NCBI GenBank assembly: GCA_007120055.1
Contig: SKOL01000299.1
Span: forward strand, 1 to 27,713
DNA length: 27,713 bases
Direction of reading: 5' to 3'
DNA from: Anaerobacillus sp.
GTDB lineage: Bacteria; Bacillota; Bacilli; Bacillales_H; Anaerobacillaceae
A model generated the notes under the pieces. That model had not been told where the DNA came from. It saw only the letters and a list, made by a program, of their open reading frames with translations, and made no database searches. The position numbers were made by a program, and so were the translations under genes. This document shows positions 16,675-23,658 of the stretch, in pieces; position 1 is the first letter of the stretch; the number at the start of each line of letters is the position of its first letter.

Positions 16675-18318
16675 ATGAAACAAAAGAATGTCGTTTGGCT
16701 ACCCCATTTATCTGAAGAAATTGTTTCTGACGCTCGGGGTCCGGAACTTGATGCATACGCAGTTGCCTTGGAGGGTTGGCGTCGGGGCTTACAACTCAAA
16801 TGGCATACAAAAGACTCCGAAAGATTTTCTGAAATAAAAACATGGTTTGTCGACCGACCTGGCAAATTATTCTCACTGACTTCAGGTGAAAAAACGCATT
16901 ACTTTTTCAGAACTCGTGGAGATAAAGTAACGAACGAAGCCGTAGAAATTGGCGCAGATAAAGAAAAAACAAAGGAATATTTATTAAAAGCTGGAGTTAA
17001 TATCCCAGACGGGAAACAGTTTTCGAAAGATGTGAGCAACGAAGAAATCGCGGTGTATGGCGATTCACTCGGCTTTCCGGTCGTTTTAAAGCCGACTGAT
17101 GGTAGTTTTGGCCGAGGCGTGGTTACAAATATTATGAGTGAGGAAGAGTTAATACAATCTCTTCAGCACGTGCGCTCTCAATTAAAATATGAAGACGTCA
17201 TTGTCGAACGGTTTATTCCTGGTAAGGAATATCGAATTTACGTAGTTGATGACAAAGTAGTTGCAGCGGTGTATAGAATTCCAGCCAATGTTGTTGGTGA
17301 TGGAGAAAATACGATCCAAACATTAATTGAAAAGAAAAATGAAGAACGGAGTTTAAATCCGCGTTTAATTAGTTGCCCCATTAAGGTCGATCTTGAAATG
17401 AAAAATCACCTTGAAAAATTTGGTTTATACCTAGAGAGTGTTCCGAAAAAAGGTGAACAAGTTTTTCTTACTGACAAAAGCAACGTTTCTATCGGCGGTG
17501 ATCCTGTTGACGTGTTAGACGAGCTGTCAGAAAAGGTTAAGGAAACGGCAGTAAAAGCGTTACGAGCGATTCCAGACTTATATCACGGCGCTGTCGACTT
17601 AATTATTGAAGAAAATGAAGACGCGCAACAAGAGGTTGTTATTATAGAATTAAATCCAACGGCGCAAATTGGGGCGCTACTTTACCCAATGCAAGGGAAA
17701 TCTCGCGATGTTCCAGCAGCAATTATTGATTTTTACTTTCCTGAAACTAGCGGGATTCATATTGAAAGAGAAAAAATTTACTTTGATTTTCCAACAGTGA
17801 TCGAGCCGTTAGTGTCAAAATCGGCAAGGGTTTCTACCGTTTCAAAAGCACCACTTGGGAACCTCTATGCAATAAAATATACCGTTTCAGGGGATGTTCA
17901 AAGTGTCGACTACCACCGTGGCTTACGAAAGCAAGCTTTTGAACGTAATTTGAGTGGTTTTATTAAGAACTTAGAAACGGGTGATATCGAGGTTGTCGTC
18001 ATCGGAACTGAAAAAGAGAATGTCGGTGATTTTAAAAACGCGATTTTAGATGATCCAGAAAGATCAGATGTTGCTGAAATTAAGGAAAGTCCATGGAATG
18101 AACCTGTAAAAATTGGCTTTGAAGTAAAAGCGGACTTAAAAATGCAAGTCGAACAATTAAAACAAATGATGCAAGAAATGAACGTCGTTCAAAAAGAACT
18201 AAAAGAAGCAGAAAAAATATACCGAAATTATTCAAGGACAATCTCTTGGCAAATCACTTATCCATTTCGGAAAATCACTGACTTGTTTAAATTTTTGGTG
18301 CGTTTAGTAACTAAATAG
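16675..18318 (+). CDS. ATP-grasp/acylphosphatase amide ligase-like protein, paralog 1 of 4
   Basis: 547 residues. Residues 1-92 are a conserved N-terminal region (WLPHL, ALEGWRRGL, FSLTS-x-EKTHYFFRTRGDKV). Residues about 93-355 are an ATP-grasp ligase most like cyanophycin synthetase and GshAB types: VVLKPTDGSFGRGVV (136-150), VERFIPGKEYRIYVV, GDGENTIQTLIEKKN, SNVSIGGDPVDV, and IIELNPTAQIG with metal ligands Glu325 and Asn327. Residues about 400-485 are an acylphosphatase-like domain (GDVQSVDYHRGL, SGFIKNLETGDIEV) in which the catalytic Arg position is His414 while Asn432 is kept. A coiled coil and the tail SWQITYPFRKITDLF end the protein. The start at 16675 has ATGGAGG 8 nt upstream; the frame extends into the previous gene, but that is overlap only. 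It likely forms amide bonds on the wall polymer. Confidence 0.85.
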   Translation: MKQKNVVWLPHLSEEIVSDARGPELDAYAVALEGWRRGLQLKWHTKDSERFSEIKTWFVDRPGKLFSLTSGEKTHYFFRTRGDKVTNEAVEIGADKEKTKEYLLKAGVNIPDGKQFSKDVSNEEIAVYGDSLGFPVVLKPTDGSFGRGVVTNIMSEEELIQSLQHVRSQLKYEDVIVERFIPGKEYRIYVVDDKVVAAVYRIPANVVGDGENTIQTLIEKKNEERSLNPRLISCPIKVDLEMKNHLEKFGLYLESVPKKGEQVFLTDKSNVSIGGDPVDVLDELSEKVKETAVKALRAIPDLYHGAVDLIIEENEDAQQEVVIIELNPTAQIGALLYPMQGKSRDVPAAIIDFYFPETSGIHIEREKIYFDFPTVIEPLVSKSARVSTVSKAPLGNLYAIKYTVSGDVQSVDYHRGLRKQAFERNLSGFIKNLETGDIEVVVIGTEKENVGDFKNAILDDPERSDVAEIKESPWNEPVKIGFEVKADLKMQVEQLKQMMQEMNVVQKELKEAEKIYRNYSRTISWQITYPFRKITDLFKFLVRLVTK

Positions 18319-18365
18319 TTTTCTGTAATTTTATGATAGAGAACAATTAATAAGGGGTGGGTCCC

Positions 18366-20030
18366 ATGAATAATAAACATATCGTAACACTTCCCCATCT
18401 TACTAATGAGGTAGTAACTAGTGCACGTAAAACAAAGTTGTGTGCTTACGCAGTTGCTTTAGAAGGTTGGCGTCGAGGTCTTACGTTAAAATGGTATACA
18501 ATTGACTCAGGAAAATTTGATAATATGATTACATTTGGAGTAAATCCGCCTGGGAGGTTATTTTCACTTAGTTCTAAAGAAAAAACTCATTATTTTTTTC
18601 GAACTCGTGGAGATAAAGTGACAAATGAAGCGGTAGAGGTTGGTTCTGATAAAGATGAAACGAAGTTATTACTTTCAAAAGCAGGGGTCCCTGTTCCAGA
18701 AGGAAGAAAATTTGAGGCTGATGTGAGTGATGAGGAAATCCTCGACTATTCAAAGACGATTCAGTTCCCGGTCGTACTAAAGCCAACAAACGGTAGCTTA
18801 GGCAATGGGGTAATTACAAATATTAAGGATCAATCAACCCTTAAAAAAGCCCTTAAATATGTTCGTTTTGACCTTGAATATCCTGAAGTCATTGTTGAAA
18901 GGTTTGTTCCAGGAGAAGAATATCGAGTATATGTTATTAATGACCAAGTCATTGCAGCCTACAATCGCTTACCAGCTAATATTACTGGAGATGGTATTCA
19001 TACGATTGAACAATTAATTGAGCTAAAAAATTTACAACGAAAAAAGAATGCAAGACTTTGTAGCTGCTTAATTGAAATTGATCAAGAGGTTTTAGAATTT
19101 ATCGAAACTAAAGGGTATACGCTAGAAACTATTCCGAAAAAGGATGAAAAGCTTTTGCTTCGTGAAAAGACGAATGTTTCAGCTGGTGGAGATCCGATCG
19201 ATGTGACCGATGAGCTACCGAAAGAATTAAAGGAAATTGCTATTAATGCCATAAAAGCTGTTCCAGGTCTACATCACGGTGGGGTCGATATTATTGTTGA
19301 TTTAAATCAACCGATCTCTAAATCAGCGGTCGTTATCGAGTTAAATCCGACTGCTCAAATTGGAGGAATTCTATTTCCGATGAAAGGACAAGCACGTGAT
19401 ATTCCTGCAGCAATTGTTGATTATTACTTCCCTGAAACAAAAGGTACTTTAACGGAGCGGTCAAGAGTTTATTTTGACTTTAACACGGTGTTAGAGCCTT
19501 TGGAAAGTAGAACGGCCGTAGAAGTCGAAGTAGCCCCTGCGCTAAAAGGGAAGATCTATGCAAAAAAGTATACGGTGATTGGAAGAGTGCAACGTTTAAG
19601 CTATCACCAATGGCTAAAAAAAGAAGCTTTAAACAGAGATTTATGTGGATTTATAAATAACATTCAAAATGGCAATATCGAAGTTATAATTGCTGGAACG
19701 AGCAAAGACAAAGTTAACCAATTTAAACAGCTATTTTTTGAACAGCCAAACAAAGGCGAAGTGAAAAAAGTACATGAAGACGTATGGAGAGAGCCAGTCA
19801 AAATAGGATTTGAGATTAGTGAGGGATTTAACCCTCATAGCTTAAGATCTGTATCAACGAAAATAAAGAAGCTTGAAAAAGAATTAAAAAGAGCTGAAAA
19901 AGATAAGTTGCGATTAGAAAAAGAGGCACGAAAAATTCAGCTAAGTCGTTCTTGGAGATACGTAACTCCTATTAGGAAGTTAGAACAATGGTTTAAAAGT
20001 CTTTTTAAAAAAGAGAGTGTCGATCATTAA
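18366..20030 (+). CDS. ATP-grasp/acylphosphatase amide ligase-like protein, paralog 2 of 4
   Basis: 554 residues, collinear with paralog 1 with no gap over the first 480 residues. ATP-grasp core: VVLKPTNGSLGNGVI (136-150), GDGIHTIEQLIELKN, TNVSAGGDPIDVTDE (closest of the four to the cyanophycin synthetase consensus), GGVDIIVD and VIELNPTAQIGG (Glu325, Asn327 intact). Acylphosphatase-like domain: GRVQRLSYHQWLKKEA with His414 in place of the catalytic Arg, and Asn432 kept in GFINNIQNG. The end has a Lys/Glu coiled coil (about 497-525) and LSRSWRYVTPIRKLEQWF (526-543). ATG 18366 follows AAGGGGTGGG; a GTG nine bases upstream is part of that site. 47 nt separate it from paralog 1. Expected to be an active ligase; substrate unknown. 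Confidence 0.85.
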   Translation: MNNKHIVTLPHLTNEVVTSARKTKLCAYAVALEGWRRGLTLKWYTIDSGKFDNMITFGVNPPGRLFSLSSKEKTHYFFRTRGDKVTNEAVEVGSDKDETKLLLSKAGVPVPEGRKFEADVSDEEILDYSKTIQFPVVLKPTNGSLGNGVITNIKDQSTLKKALKYVRFDLEYPEVIVERFVPGEEYRVYVINDQVIAAYNRLPANITGDGIHTIEQLIELKNLQRKKNARLCSCLIEIDQEVLEFIETKGYTLETIPKKDEKLLLREKTNVSAGGDPIDVTDELPKELKEIAINAIKAVPGLHHGGVDIIVDLNQPISKSAVVIELNPTAQIGGILFPMKGQARDIPAAIVDYYFPETKGTLTERSRVYFDFNTVLEPLESRTAVEVEVAPALKGKIYAKKYTVIGRVQRLSYHQWLKKEALNRDLCGFINNIQNGNIEVIIAGTSKDKVNQFKQLFFEQPNKGEVKKVHEDVWREPVKIGFEISEGFNPHSLRSVSTKIKKLEKELKRAEKDKLRLEKEARKIQLSRSWRYVTPIRKLEQWFKSLFKKESVDH

Positions 20031-20113
20031 CTGAACAATAGATAGTTGACTAGAAATGAAAGAACTAAAGCTTTCACAGGAAAAACACGTACTTATTGTA
20101 TGGAGGTTTTTTT

Positions 20114-21742
20114 ATGGAATACAAAACAAATTGGCTGCCACACCTAAAAGAATCATTACCAAATGAAGCTTGTGGATTAAAGCTTTGTACGTATACGATT
20201 TCCCTCGAAGGATGGAGAAGAGGCTTAACATTAAAATATTATCTTAATGAGAAAAGTAAAATTAGATACTCGTTAAGTTCAGCAACGAAAACCCATGAAT
20301 TTTATTATTCACGAGGTGATTTAGTTTCTGATGAAGCATTTGCTATCTGTAGGGATAAATCAATTACGAAGGAAGTGTTGTCCAAATCAGGTATATCAGT
20401 ACCAGAAGGAAAGAGGTTTCCACAAGAGGCTGCAGATGAGGAGATCATTACTTATGCCCACACGTTAGGTTTTCCGCTCGTAGTAAAACCTACGAATGGG
20501 GATATGGGAATTGGCGTAGTGCCGAATATACAAAGTGAAGATGAATTAAAGAAAGCATTACAATATGTACGTTATGAGCTTAAATTTCCGGATGTGATCG
20601 TTGAACAATATATAGCAGGAAAAGAATACCGTGTTTATGTTGTTAACAACGAAGTTGTAAGTGCGATACACCGTATTCCAGCGAATGTAACAGGTGATGG
20701 AATTAGCACCATAAAACAATTAATAGAGAAGAAAAATTTCGAAAGAAAGCAAAACCCCCGTTTAATGAGTTGTCTAATTAAAATGAAGCAAGAAATGATA
20801 GATTTTCTTCATAGAAAAGGATATACGTTAGAAACTGTCCCACCAAAAGGTGAAACGGTCTTTTTAACGGAAAAAAGTAACGTTTCAGCCGGTGGTGATC
20901 CAATAGATGCATTTGAACAACTCCCTGATGCGGTGAAAAAATTATCCGTGAGTGCCTTACGAGCGTTACCTAACATGGCTCATGGGGGAATCGATGTCAT
21001 TATTGATGAACAAAAACAATCAGGTTTTATTATTGAGCTTAGTGGAAGAACGCAAATTGGTGGTGTTTTATTTCCGGAAGAAGGTAGTGCCAGAGATATT
21101 CCGAAAGCGATCATTGATTATTATTTCCCAGAGACAAAGAAAGAACCTGAACACAAAGGGAACTATTATTTTGACTTCGGAAAAATTACTGACCCATTAA
21201 GGTCCGGGTTCGCTACAGAAGTGACAGTCCCACCAATCCCAGAAGGAGAACAAGTTTCAAAAAAGTGGATAATAACAGGGACAAGATTGGGTCCTCGTTA
21301 TTTCCGCTGGGTGCATAAAAAAGCTATCGCCTTGAAGATCAATGGTTTTGCAAAAAAAGCATTGAATGGTGAAGTCTCAGCGGTCGTTTCCGGAACTACA
21401 GAAAGTATCGAACGCTTTAAAGAGCTTATTTGGCAGGGAGCCCCAGGGGTTGCAGAGGTCACTAATGTGGAAGAAAGCGAATGGAACCAATCTATCAAGA
21501 TAGGTTTTGAAATTATTGAAATCCCAGAAGAGAAGCTTCTAACAAAGAAGCTAGAAGAAAAAGATAAACAAATAAAAAAGCTTAAGAGTGAAAAGAAAAA
21601 GCTGAAAAGCGACATGAAACAACTAGAGAAAGAGTTTAAAGCAGTGGAAAAGAAATATCTCGAAATCCAACAAAGTCGCATTTGGAAACTTTCTTCACCA
21701 GTTAGGTCAATGATGAGTTATATTAAAAAGCGGTCAAATTAA
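20114..21742 (+). CDS. ATP-grasp/acylphosphatase-like protein, paralog 3 of 4, active sites altered
   Basis: 542 residues, same order as its neighbours: N-terminal region (NWLPHLKESLP, SLEGWRRGLTLKYY, SLSSATKTHEFYYSRGD), ATP-grasp (VVKPTNGDMGIGVV, GDGISTIKQLIEKKN, SNVSAGGDPIDA), acylphosphatase-like region, coiled coil (about 473-520) and tail SRIWKLSSPVRSMMSYI. Key residues differ. The metal-binding ELN triad reads ELS (Glu308, Ser310), so the conserved Asn is lost. In the acylphosphatase-like part, TGTRLGPRYFRWV has Phe397 where the catalytic Arg should be, though Arg398 is next to it, and GFAKKALNG has Lys415 in place of the catalytic Asn. It may be inactive, regulatory or changed in specificity. 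ATG 20114 sits behind TGGAGG. Codon use and reading frame look intact, so it is not a decaying pseudogene. Confidence 0.83.
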   Translation: MEYKTNWLPHLKESLPNEACGLKLCTYTISLEGWRRGLTLKYYLNEKSKIRYSLSSATKTHEFYYSRGDLVSDEAFAICRDKSITKEVLSKSGISVPEGKRFPQEAADEEIITYAHTLGFPLVVKPTNGDMGIGVVPNIQSEDELKKALQYVRYELKFPDVIVEQYIAGKEYRVYVVNNEVVSAIHRIPANVTGDGISTIKQLIEKKNFERKQNPRLMSCLIKMKQEMIDFLHRKGYTLETVPPKGETVFLTEKSNVSAGGDPIDAFEQLPDAVKKLSVSALRALPNMAHGGIDVIIDEQKQSGFIIELSGRTQIGGVLFPEEGSARDIPKAIIDYYFPETKKEPEHKGNYYFDFGKITDPLRSGFATEVTVPPIPEGEQVSKKWIITGTRLGPRYFRWVHKKAIALKINGFAKKALNGEVSAVVSGTTESIERFKELIWQGAPGVAEVTNVEESEWNQSIKIGFEIIEIPEEKLLTKKLEEKDKQIKKLKSEKKKLKSDMKQLEKEFKAVEKKYLEIQQSRIWKLSSPVRSMMSYIKKRSN

Positions 21743-21835
21743 TGATTACCGTAAAGAATAACTCCTTCAATTCGTGCAATAATTAATAAAGGTAGTTAAG
21801 TTTTTTAAAATGACGTTAATTTAGGAGTGGGTTTA

Positions 21836-23437
21836 ATGGATGAGCAAAAACATAGCTGGCTACCACATCTTCAAGAAGCAGTCCCTGTTGAAGCTTATGG
21901 TTATAAACTTGACATGTACACTATCGGTTTAGAAGGTTGGCGTCGCGGCTTAACTTTAAAGTTTCATAACTTAAATATTGAAAAGAAGTTAGTTACCCGG
22001 TATACGCTAAGCTACAAAGGTAGAGAGCAAAAATTCGCGATATCACGTGGGGACAACGTCACTAAAGAAGCGATAGCTACTTGTATGAACAAAGATTTAA
22101 CGAAAGAAGTTTTATTAGAAGCGAATGTTTCAGTACCGTTAGGAAGAAAGTTTGGAAAAGGTGCATCGGATCAAGAGATCATCGAATACTTTCAAACCTT
22201 AGGAACATCTGTCGTGCTTAAACCAACCAATGCCGGGGGGTCTAAAGGTGTTATTACTGACATAAAGGATGTAGAAACGTTAAAAAAGGCCCTCATCCAG
22301 GTTCGCCAAAAGCTTAACTATAAAGAAGTATTAATAGAACAATTCGTTTCCGGAACAGAATATCGAATTTTTGTTATTGGGGATCAAGTAGCGGGTGTCA
22401 TCTATCGTAAATCCCCAAATGTCATTGGGGACGGAAAGAGGACGATTAAACAGCTAATTGAACTGAAAAATAAAGAACGGTTGAAAAACCCATACCTTCA
22501 TTCGTTTCCAATTAAAATGGATAAAGACTTGAAAAACTATATTGATCAATTCGGGTATCGTTTAACGACTGTACCTAAAGAAGGGGAAGAAGTCATTTTA
22601 CGAGCGAGAAGTAACCCTTCTAGTGGTGGCGATACCGTTGATGCCACAGATGACCTTAGCTTAGAAAATAAAAATACAGCGATTGATGCAATTAAAGCGA
22701 TCGCAGGGTTGTATCATGGTGCTGTCGATATGATCGTTGATAAACATACGAGTGTCGGGGTAGTTATTGAGGTGAATTCTAAACCGCAGATTAGCTCCCA
22801 TCTATACCCTGTTATCGGAAAAGCTCGTGATATTCCGGCAGCGATCGTTGATTACTACTTCCCAGAAACAAAGGGTCATTATGTGAATGGTCAAAAAGAA
22901 ATGTTTTACTATGATTTTAAAAGTATATTAGAAACGCTTCGAAACGGCTACGCCAAAGAAGTGATCATGCCACCAATTCCAAAAAACACATTGATTGCTA
23001 AGTCGTTTAAACTTTCAGGACAAGTACAAGGGATCGGTTTTAGAAAATGGGTTCATAAACATGCGTTTAACTCAAGGTTAAATGGGTTTGTTAAAAACTT
23101 AGCTAACGGTAATGTGCATATCGTTGTAGCTGGACGAAAAGGGGAAGTCGAAGCCTTTACAACGCTTCTTGACCAATCCCCTCCTCAAAAGGCGAAAATT
23201 AAAGAGATCAAAAAGGAAGAGTGGAAGAAACCTGTGAAGTTTGGATTTGAAGTCCTCGTAGATGAAAACATTCACCTCAATGAGATCGACAAGCTTCAGA
23301 AAGAAAGAGACAAAGCGATAAGGGAGCGTAATTCTTTTAAGCGCGAATACAATAAACTAAAGCAAAGTAGAATTTGGCGCTATACATTACCTATCAGGAA
23401 GTTAGGGGATACCCTTAAAGGTTCCCAAAAAAAATAA
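21836..23437 (+). CDS. ATP-grasp/acylphosphatase amide ligase-like protein, paralog 4 of 4
   Basis: 533 residues and the most divergent of the four. The N-terminal region keeps SWLPHLQEAVP, LEGWRRGLTLKF and ISRGDNV. The ATP-grasp core has VVLKPTNAGGSKGVI (126-140), GDGKRTIKQLIELKN, SNPSSGGDTVDATDD, GAVDMIVD and VVIEVNSKPQISSHLYP, so Glu312 and Asn314 are intact but the segment after them is unlike the PTAQIGG of the others, suggesting another acceptor. The acylphosphatase domain is the only canonical one: SGQVQGIGFRKWVHKHA with catalytic Arg403 and GFVKNLANGNV with Asn421. A short coiled coil (about 484-510) and SRIWRYTLPIRKLGDTL close it. ATG 21836 follows TAGGAGTGGG. It is the last gene of the inferred operon. 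Confidence 0.85.
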   Translation: MDEQKHSWLPHLQEAVPVEAYGYKLDMYTIGLEGWRRGLTLKFHNLNIEKKLVTRYTLSYKGREQKFAISRGDNVTKEAIATCMNKDLTKEVLLEANVSVPLGRKFGKGASDQEIIEYFQTLGTSVVLKPTNAGGSKGVITDIKDVETLKKALIQVRQKLNYKEVLIEQFVSGTEYRIFVIGDQVAGVIYRKSPNVIGDGKRTIKQLIELKNKERLKNPYLHSFPIKMDKDLKNYIDQFGYRLTTVPKEGEEVILRARSNPSSGGDTVDATDDLSLENKNTAIDAIKAIAGLYHGAVDMIVDKHTSVGVVIEVNSKPQISSHLYPVIGKARDIPAAIVDYYFPETKGHYVNGQKEMFYYDFKSILETLRNGYAKEVIMPPIPKNTLIAKSFKLSGQVQGIGFRKWVHKHAFNSRLNGFVKNLANGNVHIVVAGRKGEVEAFTTLLDQSPPQKAKIKEIKKEEWKKPVKFGFEVLVDENIHLNEIDKLQKERDKAIRERNSFKREYNKLKQSRIWRYTLPIRKLGDTLKGSQKK

Positions 23438-23472
23438 ACCATCCCTTAGATCAGTTGTGAAAAGATGCTCTA

Positions 23473-23504
23473 AAAAAGAGGCTTATCCAACTGGTCTTTT
23501 TTGA
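23473..23504 (+). terminator. Possible terminator at the end of the ATP-grasp operon
   Basis: AAAAAAGA (23473-23480) pairs with TCTTTTTT (23496-23503), the right arm serving as the T tract. The GC content of the stem is low and the 15-nt apex is only weakly structured. A stop is expected here because a good promoter follows. Confidence 0.4.
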
Positions 23505-23588
23505 TGTAATTAATAACAAGTTAGAAATGGAATAGATCTGGTGTTTTATTTATTTAGTACAACTTTTCCTATTATCTGGAATAATATC

Positions 23589-23617
23589 TTGATATTTGAA
23601 ATTAGATCATGTTTAAT
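23589..23617 (+). promoter_or_regulatory. Sigma-A type promoter for the glucosaminidase gene
   Basis: TTGATA (5 of 6 consensus bases) and TTTAAT (5 of 6) are separated by exactly 17 nt. It lies about 40 nt before the ribosome-binding site of the downstream gene. Confidence 0.6.
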
Positions 23618-23658
23618 GGAGGGAGAATACTAGATTTAAATTTGGAGGAATGATAGAT

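Noticed and set aside
20040..20100. Terminator between ATP-grasp paralogs 2 and 3
   Set aside because: TGAAAG/CTTTCA forms only a 6-bp hairpin with no T run after it; the genes are more likely co-transcribed.
16675..23437. Cyanophycin synthetase or bifunctional glutathione synthetase genes
   Set aside because: The ATP-grasp cores resemble these families, but there is no Mur ligase-like domain as in cyanophycin synthetase and no glutamate-cysteine ligase domain as in GshAB; an acylphosphatase domain and coiled-coil tail are present instead.
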